Shown here: positions 1 through 6,508 of the stretch, piece by piece | How the letters are laid out: each line of letters starts with the position of its first letter | Numbering within the stretch: position 1 is the stretch's first letter | From: Parcubacteria group bacterium Gr01-1014_56 | GTDB taxonomy: Bacteria > Patescibacteriota > Minisyncoccia > Phycocordibacterales > SBAW01 | NCBI GenBank assembly: GCA_007375995.1 | Contig: VMFK01000012.1 | Coordinates: forward strand, 1 to 14,369 | Reading direction: 5' to 3' | Length of the DNA: 14,369 bases | Program-made: the position numbers and the translations under genes | The notes under the pieces: model-generated | What the model was told of the DNA's origin: nothing | The model's database searches: none | What the model saw: the letters and a program-made list of their open reading frames with translations, nothing else

Positions 1-3000
1 CAAGGAACAATGTCGTCTCTTCTGGCTCACCCAACACCACCGGCTGGGGTGTAGTAGGACCTCTCACCCGTGCACTCATCATTCAAACGTGGAAGAGCAT
101 CAGCGGCCCCTCTACTCCCACCCAACCAACTCCCGGTAGTGGAGGAGGAAGCTCTGGCAGTACTCCTACCATCACACCCTCACCAGGCGGTGGAGGTGGA
201 GGAAGTTCTGGTGGCGGATCATCTGGCGGTGGAGGCGGTGGAAGTTCTGTGTCCGCGCCGGCCCCAACCGTGTCGCTTTCTGTCAGTTCGTCGACAATCT
301 TTTCTGGCGACAGTACCGCTATCACCTGGGTAGCAACTAACGCCAATGCATGTAGTGCTTCAGGCGGGTGGAGCGGCACCAGAGCGCCAAATGGAACGCA
401 GACGCTTTTGCCAACCGCGAGCGCCACGTACACAATCACCTGCACCGGGCCAGGAGGTACCACTAATCAATCGACAACGATAACTGTCTCCACACCAACG
501 CAGCCAACCCCAACTGTCTCCCTTATCTCAAGCCCAAGTTCACTCACCAGCGGACAATCAGCAACACTCACATGGAGTTCAGCTAATGCAACCTCATGTA
601 CCGCCTCAAACGGCTGGACAGGAACAAAAGCAACGAGCGGCACCCAGTCTGTAACACCAACCGCAACTGCCTCCTACACTATTACGTGTACTGGCGCTGG
701 TGGTAGTGCCTCACAGTCAACCACTATCTCAGTCAGTGTTTCTTCTACACCACTTCCTACCATCACTCTTTCACCTGCCCCCGCCTCTGTTTTGAGTGGC
801 CAATCCTCAACTCTCGCGTGGAGTGCAACCAACGCTACTTCTTGTACTGCCTCAGGAGGAGCCTTCACGGGCACCAAAGCAGTCAGTGGTACCCAAGTAC
901 TAAGCAACCTCACTAGCACCCAACTCTACACACTGACTTGCACAGGCTCGGGAGGGTCTGCGTCTCAATCAACCACCGTCACCGTCTCTGCTCCGCCACC
1001 TTCCGCTCCAACCGTTACCCTCTTGGCCTCTCCTACCTCAGTGGTCTCTGGTCAGTCCGCAACACTCACCTGGAGTTCAGCTAATGCAACCTCATGCACT
1101 GCCTCAAATGGTTGGACAGGAACAAAAGCAACCAGCGGCACGCAAACCCTTTCACCAACCGCAACACAAACGTACACGATCACCTGCACCGGGGCAGGAG
1201 GGAGCGCAAACCAATCAACAACGATCACGGTGACGCAGCCAGTTCCTACTGTTACGTTCTCTGCATCACCAACTTCGATCGTCTCAGGACAATCGTCAAC
1301 TCTTACCTGGTCCTCAACCAATGCCGCCTCCTGCACCGCATCAAATGGTTGGACAGGAACAAAAACAATCAGCGGCACGCAATCAGTAAGCCCCACAGCA
1401 AACACGACCTACACGCTTACTTGTACGGGGAGTGGGGGAAACGCGGGGCAGTCAACAACAGTGACGGTAACTTCAACGGCACCTCCACCGCCACCTCCAG
1501 CATCAGGCTTTCAACGGGCTTTTCCAACGGCTGAAGGGTACGGCCAGTATGCCGTAGGTGGCCGCGGTGGAGCCGTCATTGAAGTTACGAACCTCAACGA
1601 CTCCGGTACTGGTTCATTTAGAGCATGCGCAACGGCGGCGGGACCGAGAACTTGTATCTTTAAAGTCAGTGGTGACATCGTCCTTGATACTGCAATTGAG
1701 GTTAAAAACCCCTACCTTACTATTGCCGGCCAGACTTCTCCTGACGGCATTAACATTAAAGTAGGGCCAAATCTAAAACTTACCCCACTCTATATATTGG
1801 CGCCGCACGTTATTGTCCGCCATATGCACTTCCGTCCTGGTAGGGGTGCAAACACCGGAGCTACCGGAGCTGCAAATGCCCTTGATGCAATCAGTATGTT
1901 TCCTCCGGCGCACAATGTGATTTTTGACCACCTCTCCATATCATGGGCAACCGACGAGGCGATCAATGTCTACGGGCCGAACGTCACTGTCCAATGGAGT
2001 TTTTGGTATGAGACTCTCAAAAATCACAGTAAAGGCTCCGTAATGACTGGAGCAGGGCAGACCTACCACCACAACCTCACCGCTCACAACGTCCTGCGCA
2101 ATCCGGACTTCACAGGAGGATATATTGATTTCATCAATAACATTCAATACAACGGCGGCCAGAGAAACGGAGAGTTCTATAATAGGCGAAATCTGCTTTC
2201 GCTCAACTTCGTCGGCAATCTGGGAATCATGGGCGGCAATACCGCCTCCGGCATCGCAAGCAACGACTTCTTCTCTTACGAAAGTACGGATCTCAATCCA
2301 ATTGCCTTCTACATGAGGGATAACCTCGATTGGTACCGCACGAGTAGTGCTATGGCACAGGACATTGGCGTTGATCCTGCGGATAAAAAATGGATGAAAT
2401 CAACTGTGCAAAGCGGTGGCCTTTCTGTCGCAGATAGCAATATAACCGAGGCACGACAGGCGGCGCTAGATACACTTGCATTCGGTGGAGCTACGGTTCC
2501 TCGTCGCGATACGGCTGACGCTCGCGTAGTTACTAGTGTGCGAAGCTGTGGCGGAAGCGTCATCACCGAACCGAGCGAGGTAGGAGGTTTCCCAATCTAT
2601 GACCAATCTATAAACGCTCCGCTTGATTCGGACCAAGACGGTATGCCAAACACTTGGGAGACCTCAAAAGGTTTGAACCCAAATAATGCCTCTGACAGAA
2701 ACGGCGACCTTGATGGGGACGGCTATACCAATGTAGAAGAATATCTCAACGAGCTCGCGGGAGACCAAGACGCAAACGGTGCTTTGATCAGCCGCATCGG
2801 CATGGGAACTGGTTCTCTGCCAGCTGATCTCTCATGCGGCAGATCGGTTCCGACCCCACTGCCTTCCTCGCCAGTCATTACATTCAAGGGTTCTGCTCCC
2901 GGGATCTCGCCTTCAGAAGCTCTGACGGTTCCTCCTGGCACTGCAATTACACTTGATTGGACCGTCACCGGGGCGCAAGCTTGCACGTTCGATATATTTG

Positions 3001-4463
3001 ACAGAACTGGGAACACGAACGTCACCATTGGATTTTCTGGCAGCCTTGTGTACACGCCGCTCTATGCTACGGAGTATAAAATATCCTGTTCAAGCGGGGC
3101 GCGCATTAGCAATAGCGCTATCGGTGTAAGTTTAACGAATGATCCGTATTATGTTGACGGTGCCGATGGAGCACCAACTCTCTCGCTCAACACTACGCCC
3201 GCAAACATTTCTTCTGGACAGAGCTCAACGATCTCTTGGTCTTCGAGCGCCGTTGCCTGTGTCCCGATCCACTTGCCATACGCAAATGGGCTCAGTATGA
3301 AGCCGTGGTCGCTCTCTTCATCACCATCCGGGTCTGCCCAGGTTTCTCCTTTTACTACGACTGCCTATCTGCTTTCGTGTGTTGGAACAGAAGGGGCCCA
3401 AATCACTACCAGACCAGCAGTGGTTACGATCGGTGGTGTGCCGGTACCCCCGCCCACTCCCGCCCCAACGGTTTCGCTCTCGGCAAGCCCAATTTCAATC
3501 ACGAGCGGTCAGTCTGCTTCCCTTACTTGGTCCTCCACTAATGCAACCTCTTGCAGCGCTTCAGGTGGCTGGAGCGGCGCACAAGGTACCAGCGGCACAC
3601 AATCAGTTTCTCCAACTACTAACACCACATACACGCTTACTTGTAGCGGCGGGGGAGGCAGTACGTCACAATCAACAACAGTCTTAGTGACAACCACTTC
3701 TCCGCCGACGTCCGCATCTGTCCCGACAGTCTCGTTCTCCGCGTCTCCGACATCTATTACGAGCGGTCAGTCTTCAACACTCACCTGGGGTTCAACCGAC
3801 GCAACCTCCTGCAGTGCTTCAGGTGGCTGGAGCGGTGCGCAAGGTACCAGCGGCACACAATCGATATCTCCGACTGCCAACACAACATACACACTCACCT
3901 GCACTGGTGCGGGCGGGTCTGCGAACCAAAGCTCAACTGTTACCGTAACGAGCAGTGCTCCACCCCCGTCTGGTAGCATCCAGATCGGTAGTCGCGTAGA
4001 GACAACCGCAGGCATCAATGTACGCTCGGGCCCCGGGTCAGCAGGTACAACCATTCTCGGAAGCCAACAGACAGGGGCGCTGGGGACAGTGATCGACGGC
4101 CCACAAACAGTATCTGGAGGCATTTGGTGGAATATTAATTTTGACACCAAAGCGGATGGGTGGGCAATTAGCAACTACCTCAGACTTGCGCCCACGGTGC
4201 AATTACCGGTCCCTCTAAAATACGGCATTGTGAGCGAATGGGTCGCGTATCTCCAGCATTTACTTAACCAAGACCCTGACACGCAGGTCGCAGCAGTGGG
4301 TGCGGGGTCTCAAGGAAACGAGACTAACTACTTCGGTAACGCAACTCGTCGTGCAGTTCAAGCATTTCAGCAAAAATACGACGTGGCAACCAGTGGTAAC
4401 CCAGGGTACGGTATAGTTGGACCGCGTACCACCGAAAAGCTCAAGCAAATCTTCGGGTTCTAG
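1..4463 (+). CDS. Giant multidomain surface protein with Ig-like repeats and a pectate-lyase-like domain (5' end outside window)
   Basis: The frame is open to the left edge (first full codon at base 3) and ends in TAG at 4461-4463, leaving 1486 visible residues. The GTG at 249 is internal, so no start is visible. Order by bases: end of a peptidoglycan-binding domain (about 9-100, motif GWGVVGPLTRALI), Gly/Ser linker (about 138-247), five Ig-like repeats (264-1472), a right-handed beta-helix resembling polysaccharide-lyase 'pectate lyase' proteins (about 1506-2618; VGGRGGAVIEVTNLNDSGTG, TIAGQTSPDG, SWATDE, YHHNL), a Ca-binding segment of thrombospondin-3/dockerin type (2619-2753; DSDQDGMPNTWE, DLDGDGYTNVEEYL), two divergent and two typical Ig-like domains (about 2874-3950), an SH3b domain (3978-4187; GINVRSGPG) and a C-terminal peptidoglycan-binding domain (4200-4460; RRAVQAFQQKY, GIVGPRTTEKLKQIFGF). 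Each typical Ig repeat has two Cys, likely disulfide-bonded, so the protein is probably exported. Wall binding and polysaccharide cleavage are inferred from domains; the catalytic residues were not verified. Confidence 0.9.
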   Translation, partial: RNNVVSSGSPNTTGWGVVGPLTRALIIQTWKSISGPSTPTQPTPGSGGGSSGSTPTITPSPGGGGGGSSGGGSSGGGGGGSSVSAPAPTVSLSVSSSTIFSGDSTAITWVATNANACSASGGWSGTRAPNGTQTLLPTASATYTITCTGPGGTTNQSTTITVSTPTQPTPTVSLISSPSSLTSGQSATLTWSSANATSCTASNGWTGTKATSGTQSVTPTATASYTITCTGAGGSASQSTTISVSVSSTPLPTITLSPAPASVLSGQSSTLAWSATNATSCTASGGAFTGTKAVSGTQVLSNLTSTQLYTLTCTGSGGSASQSTTVTVSAPPPSAPTVTLLASPTSVVSGQSATLTWSSANATSCTASNGWTGTKATSGTQTLSPTATQTYTITCTGAGGSANQSTTITVTQPVPTVTFSASPTSIVSGQSSTLTWSSTNAASCTASNGWTGTKTISGTQSVSPTANTTYTLTCTGSGGNAGQSTTVTVTSTAPPPPPPASGFQRAFPTAEGYGQYAVGGRGGAVIEVTNLNDSGTGSFRACATAAGPRTCIFKVSGDIVLDTAIEVKNPYLTIAGQTSPDGINIKVGPNLKLTPLYILAPHVIVRHMHFRPGRGANTGATGAANALDAISMFPPAHNVIFDHLSISWATDEAINVYGPNVTVQWSFWYETLKNHSKGSVMTGAGQTYHHNLTAHNVLRNPDFTGGYIDFINNIQYNGGQRNGEFYNRRNLLSLNFVGNLGIMGGNTASGIASNDFFSYESTDLNPIAFYMRDNLDWYRTSSAMAQDIGVDPADKKWMKSTVQSGGLSVADSNITEARQAALDTLAFGGATVPRRDTADARVVTSVRSCGGSVITEPSEVGGFPIYDQSINAPLDSDQDGMPNTWETSKGLNPNNASDRNGDLDGDGYTNVEEYLNELAGDQDANGALISRIGMGTGSLPADLSCGRSVPTPLPSSPVITFKGSAPGISPSEALTVPPGTAITLDWTVTGAQACTFDIFDRTGNTNVTIGFSGSLVYTPLYATEYKISCSSGARISNSAIGVSLTNDPYYVDGADGAPTLSLNTTPANISSGQSSTISWSSSAVACVPIHLPYANGLSMKPWSLSSSPSGSAQVSPFTTTAYLLSCVGTEGAQITTRPAVVTIGGVPVPPPTPAPTVSLSASPISITSGQSASLTWSSTNATSCSASGGWSGAQGTSGTQSVSPTTNTTYTLTCSGGGGSTSQSTTVLVTTTSPPTSASVPTVSFSASPTSITSGQSSTLTWGSTDATSCSASGGWSGAQGTSGTQSISPTANTTYTLTCTGAGGSANQSSTVTVTSSAPPPSGSIQIGSRVETTAGINVRSGPGSAGTTILGSQQTGALGTVIDGPQTVSGGIWWNINFDTKADGWAISNYLRLAPTVQLPVPLKYGIVSEWVAYLQHLLNQDPDTQVAAVGAGSQGNETNYFGNATRRAVQAFQQKYDVATSGNPGYGIVGPRTTEKLKQIFGF
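180..247 (+). repeat. Gly/Ser-coding tandem repeat (linker)
   Basis: Two near-identical G-rich units, each reading roughly GGCGGTGGAGGNGGNGGAAG followed by TTCTG, encode the GGGGGGSS linker between the peptidoglycan-binding remnant and the first Ig-like domain. Such tracts expand and contract easily by slippage. Confidence 0.7.
264..1472 (+). repeat. Array of five Ig-like domain repeats
   Basis: Five units of about 76 codons begin near 264, 510, 756, 1008 and 1245. Shared protein words are SGQSxTLTW, SCTASNGWTGTK, SGTQ, TYTLTCTG and QSTT. Units 2 and 4 are also close at DNA level: a 25-base stretch at 574-598 recurs at 1072-1096, and TGGACAGGAACAAAAGCAAC occurs in both, all 498 bases apart. 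This points to recent duplication or gene conversion within the array. Confidence 0.85.
3465..3950 (+). repeat. Pair of C-terminal Ig-like domain repeats
   Basis: Two units (3465-3692 and 3723-3950) share long identical DNA words such as GCTTCAGGTGGCTGGAGCGG and GGTACCAGCGGCACACAATC. They resemble each other more than the N-terminal array, so this pair probably duplicated separately. The preceding domains (about 2874-3437) are Ig-like but more divergent. Confidence 0.8.
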
Positions 4464-4480
4464 CCTGGGGATAAGGGGTA

Positions 4481-4509
4481 TTGCATTTTAATAGGTTTTA
4501 TGCTATACT
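4481..4509 (+). promoter_or_regulatory. Sigma70-type promoter for the 58-residue ORF
   Basis: TTGCAT (4481-4486), a 17-base spacer and TATACT (4504-4509), with TGC just before the -10 forming an extended -10. Transcription would start near 4516, giving a leader of about 16 bases that carries the Shine-Dalgarno sequence. Confidence 0.75.
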
Positions 4510-4531
4510 ATAATAGGAAGGAGTAAGAAAA

Positions 4532-4708
4532 ATGGTCTTCAGACTCTTGGCTTTGGCTACTTTATCTTGTGCTATGGCTGGCGGCGCGACTGGGCAACCA
4601 GGCGGAAAAGATTGGCTCAGCTCTGGCGGCTGGATTGTTTTGGCGATTGTTCTGGTCGCTTGGGCACTCCTCGTTTCTCTAAAAAAAGACTCTACAAGGG
4701 TGAACTAA
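4532..4708 (+). CDS. Small hydrophobic membrane or secreted peptide, 58 residues
   Basis: ATG at 4532 is preceded by GGAAGGAG (4516-4523) at an ideal 8-base spacing, the strongest plus-strand RBS in the window. It runs 58 codons to TAA (4706-4708). The N-terminus (MVFRLLALATLSCAMAGGAT) is a short hydrophobic segment resembling a signal peptide; TLSC is near but not a canonical lipobox. After a polar Gly-rich stretch comes a clear transmembrane helix (residues about 34-50, WIVLAIVLVAWALLVSL) followed by a basic KKDS tail. The gene has its own promoter upstream and a terminator 19 bases downstream, so it is a monocistronic unit. I do not recognise the family. Promoter, RBS and terminator make it more convincing than its length alone would. 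Confidence 0.75.
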   Translation: MVFRLLALATLSCAMAGGATGQPGGKDWLSSGGWIVLAIVLVAWALLVSLKKDSTRVN

Positions 4709-4726
4709 GCAATCCGCCCCTGTTAC

Positions 4727-4755
4727 CCCCGACCATTTGGCCGGGGTGTTTTTTT
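4727..4755 (+). terminator. Rho-independent terminator after the 58-residue ORF
   Basis: CCCCG (4727-4731) pairs with CGGGG (4742-4746), continuing after one A-C mismatch with CCA/TGG around an ATTT-centred loop. A TGTTTTTTT tract follows at 4747-4755. It separates the small ORF from the rpsP promoter. Confidence 0.85.
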
Positions 4756-4769
4756 AAAAGACACTGCGA

Positions 4770-4798
4770 TTGACCAGAACGCCTCTATTTGTTAGAGT
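4770..4798 (+). promoter_or_regulatory. Promoter for rpsP
   Basis: TTGACC (4770-4775), 17-base spacer, TAGAGT (4793-4798). The predicted start near 4805 leaves a leader of about 31 bases whose 5' end is almost entirely the hairpin at 4807-4822. Confidence 0.65.
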
Positions 4799-4806
4799 GT
4801 TTTCAT

Positions 4807-4829
4807 CCCGCACAAGAGCGGGTATTTTT
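4807..4829 (+). promoter_or_regulatory. 5'-terminal hairpin in the rpsP leader
   Basis: CCCGC (4807-4811) pairs perfectly with GCGGG (4818-4822) around ACAAGA and is followed by TATTTTT. It begins about two bases from the predicted transcript start and ends 13 bases before the ATG, with no Shine-Dalgarno sequence. It could stabilise the mRNA, act as a weak attenuator, or serve as a protein-binding site; the sequence does not decide. Confidence 0.55.
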
Positions 4830-4835
4830 AGAAAC

Positions 4836-5288
4836 ATGCTTACTATCAGATTACAGCGCGTTGGCCGCAAGAACGACCCGTCATTCCGGGTTATTTTGGT
4901 TGAGTCTAAGCGTGCAGCTAAGACCGGCAACTACCAAGAGATGCTTGGCTCCTACAACCCGCGCACCGACCGTGTTGAGCTTAAGGCCGAGCGCATCAAA
5001 CACTGGATCGGCATGGGCGCAACAGTCTCCGACACGATGCACAACATCCTTGTCTCGCAAAAAGTGATAGAGGGGAAGAAAATTAACGTGCTCCCACGTA
5101 AATCTCCTCCGAAAAAGGAGGATACTAGCTCAACTGCTGCTATTACGGGGGCGACAGCTGCAACTTCTGCCTCGGGCGATGATGTACAAGTGACAGAAAG
5201 TGCCGATTCTTCAACAGTTGATACTGCAACAAGCACAGACTCAGGCGCAAGTTCCGACGGAGGAAGTGGAGGTGGAGGTGGGGAATAA
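4836..5288 (+). CDS. rpsP: 30S ribosomal protein bS16 with long acidic Ser/Thr/Gly tail
   Basis: The first 85 or so residues are a clear bS16: MLTIRLQRVGRKNDPSFRV, then GNYQEMLGSYNPRTD and RIKHWIGMGATVSDTMHNIL. bS16 binds 16S rRNA and helps assemble the small subunit. The ATG at 4836 is chosen because family members begin with an M-x-T-I-R-L motif; an in-frame ATG at 4770 would add 22 residues unlike the family and would overlap the predicted promoter. Typical bS16 is 80-90 residues; here residues about 90-150 form a low-complexity tail rich in Ser, Thr, Ala and Asp, ending in GGSGGGGGE. khpA follows after 65 bases and trmD after it, the usual bacterial arrangement except for rimM. Confidence 0.96.
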   Translation: MLTIRLQRVGRKNDPSFRVILVESKRAAKTGNYQEMLGSYNPRTDRVELKAERIKHWIGMGATVSDTMHNILVSQKVIEGKKINVLPRKSPPKKEDTSSTAAITGATAATSASGDDVQVTESADSSTVDTATSTDSGASSDGGSGGGGGE

Positions 5289-5310
5289 TCAAGTTGCACC
5301 CTGTTGCGTC

Positions 5311-5319
5311 TGATATACT
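5311..5319 (+). promoter_or_regulatory. Extended -10 promoter upstream of khpA
   Basis: TGATATACT is an extended -10 element (TGn next to TATACT at 5314-5319). No well-spaced -35 is seen; TTGCAC at 5294 is only 14 bases away. Transcription would begin near 5326, allowing khpA-trmD to be expressed apart from rpsP. Confidence 0.5.
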
Positions 5320-5353
5320 AGACGTAGTCTTTTAGTAAATAAATATACAGAAC

Positions 5354-5725
5354 ATGGCGGAGAGAGATCAGGAATTTTTAGAGTTTGTTGTAAAAGGGCT
5401 CGTTGAACATCCAGAGGCAGTGAAGATTGGCCGCACCGTCGACGAGATGGGTGTGCTTTTAATGCTCGACCTCCACGCAGACGACATGGGCAAGGTGATA
5501 GGCCGCTCAGGCAACACTGCCAAGGCGATCCGCACGCTCTTGCGTGTGGTCGGGATGAAGCACAATGCACGGGTGAACCTCAAGATCAACGAACCGCCGG
5601 GGGGCACGCGCGACCAGTCGAGCGGCGGCACCGCAGCACAAGGCTGGGATGGCTCGCACGAGGTCCCCGCATCGCCAGCAATGAAGTCAGTAGACGAAGC
5701 GATGGACGACCTCTCCAAGTTTTAG
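5354..5725 (+). CDS. khpA: KH-domain RNA-binding protein KhpA (YlqC family)
   Basis: A 123-residue protein with one type II KH domain covering about residues 5-80. The diagnostic GxxG loop is at G50-R-S-G53 within GKVIGRSGNTAKAIRTLLR, preceded by the VLLMLDLHADD strand. KhpA proteins are small RNA-binding proteins, often partnered with KhpB/Jag, and the gene commonly lies between rpsP and rimM-trmD as here. Typical KhpA is about 75-90 residues; this one has an extra C-terminal tail (residues about 81-123) of polar, probably disordered sequence ending in a short acidic helix-like stretch (VDEAMDDLSKF). No Shine-Dalgarno sequence precedes the ATG. trmD starts 8 bases after the TAG, so the two are very likely co-transcribed. 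Confidence 0.93.
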   Translation: MAERDQEFLEFVVKGLVEHPEAVKIGRTVDEMGVLLMLDLHADDMGKVIGRSGNTAKAIRTLLRVVGMKHNARVNLKINEPPGGTRDQSSGGTAAQGWDGSHEVPASPAMKSVDEAMDDLSKF

Positions 5726-5733
5726 TTTTTTGA

Positions 5734-6429
5734 ATGAATTTTCATGTTGTTACATTGTTCCCCGAAGTAATCGAGGCGTACACAAACGCCTCGATACTTG
5801 GACGTGGGCAAAAGGAGAAGAAGTTTAGTGTGAGGACGTATCAAATGCGCGATTTTGTCACTAACAAGTGGGGCAAGGTAGACGAACGCCCCTATGGCGG
5901 TGGGCCCGGGATGGTAATCCAGGCTGAGCCGGTCATTAAGGCCGTAGAAAAAATAACCACTTCCATATATGGAAGTAAGAAATTGAATAACACTACGATA
6001 TATCGTAGTGGTTCAAAAAAGCCAAAAGTGATAATCACCTCTGCTGGTGGCAAGCCTTTAACTAACGCTTACGCAAAGTCGCTTCTTAAAAATAAAGATG
6101 TGATTATTATTTGCGGCCGCTACGAGGGAATCGATGCCCGCGCTAAGAAAGTTTTAAAAGCAGAGGAGGTCTCAGTGGGGAGTTATATATTGACTGGCGG
6201 CGAGGTACCGGCACTCGCGATCATCGACGCCGCTGCGCGCCAGATACCTGGAGTCTTGGGTAGGTTTGAGTCGCTCGAGGAGTCTCGGGTTGCCTCCCAC
6301 GACACCTATACCCGACCCGAAGTTTTGAAAGTAAAAGGGAAGTCGTACCGAGTCCCTAAAGTCCTCCTCTCAGGCCACCACGCCCAAATGGACGCCTGGA
6401 AGGAAAAGAAGCGCAGCCGTCCCGCGTAA
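5734..6429 (+). CDS. trmD: tRNA (guanine37-N1)-methyltransferase TrmD
   Basis: TrmD methylates G37 next to the anticodon using S-adenosylmethionine and prevents frameshifting. Family motifs are plain: MNFHVVTLFPEVIEAY at the start, DERPYGGGPGMV (residues 50-61), the trefoil-knot SAM site IICGRYEGIDAR (125-136) and SVGSYILTGGEVPA (147-160), RQIPGVLG (169-176), TYTRPEV (191-197) and VPKVLLSGHH (207-216). At 231 residues the protein is a little short; the C-terminal domain stops soon after LLSGHH. Where E. coli has S-A-E-E-D-S with catalytic Asp169, this protein has S180-L-E-E-S, so an Asp is absent and E183 may replace it. Residues about 75-94 form an expanded loop encoded by two palindromes. 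rimM, usually just upstream, is absent. Confidence 0.95.
   Translation: MNFHVVTLFPEVIEAYTNASILGRGQKEKKFSVRTYQMRDFVTNKWGKVDERPYGGGPGMVIQAEPVIKAVEKITTSIYGSKKLNNTTIYRSGSKKPKVIITSAGGKPLTNAYAKSLLKNKDVIIICGRYEGIDARAKKVLKAEEVSVGSYILTGGEVPALAIIDAAARQIPGVLGRFESLEESRVASHDTYTRPEVLKVKGKSYRVPKVLLSGHHAQMDAWKEKKRSRPA
5955..6013 (+). repeat. Double palindrome nested in an inverted repeat, inside trmD
   Basis: ACTTCCATATATGGAAGT (5959-5976) and CACTACGATATATCGTAGTG (5991-6010) are perfect palindromes of 18 and 20 bases, separated by 14 AT-rich bases. The block is also bounded by AACCACT (5955-5961) and AGTGGTT (6007-6013). It keeps the frame and encodes residues about 75-93, in a loop where E. coli TrmD is shorter. 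Confidence 0.85.
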
Positions 6430-6460
6430 TTTTCTAATCACATAATCCCTTCAATACCCA

Positions 6461-6490
6461 TTTACCATGTCAGTAACGGTCGTGTATACT
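6461..6490 (+). promoter_or_regulatory. Promoter of the PaaX/Cas2-like gene, embedded in the 38-bp repeat
   Basis: TTTACC (6461-6466) could serve as the -35 and TATACT (6485-6490) is a good -10, 18 bases apart. Both fall within repeat copy 1. Transcription would start near 6497, giving a leader of only about 12 bases with no Shine-Dalgarno sequence. Binding of a regulator to the repeat would block this promoter. Confidence 0.6.
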
Positions 6491-6498
6491 AAGGTAAA
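6461..6498 (+). repeat. 38-bp repeat, copy 1, overlapping the promoter of the PaaX-like gene
   Basis: TTTACCAT, three bases, AGTAACGGTCGTG, five variable bases, TAAGGTAAA. The ends TTTACC and GGTAAA are inverted repeats of each other. Copy 2 lies at 7087-7124; the two agree at 31 of 38 positions, with mismatches confined to the two short spacers. Position and symmetry suggest an operator, but a recombination scar is possible. Confidence 0.85.
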
Positions 6499-6508
6499 TT
6501 GATAAAGT

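Noticed and set aside
249..251. GTG as the start of the surface protein
   Set aside because: The same frame is open upstream to the window edge and encodes a peptidoglycan-binding-like end and linker, so the true start lies outside.
4770..4835. Upstream ATG for rpsP, adding 22 residues
   Set aside because: The extension has no bS16 similarity and overlaps the -35, -10 and hairpin; the family start MLTIRL is at 4836.
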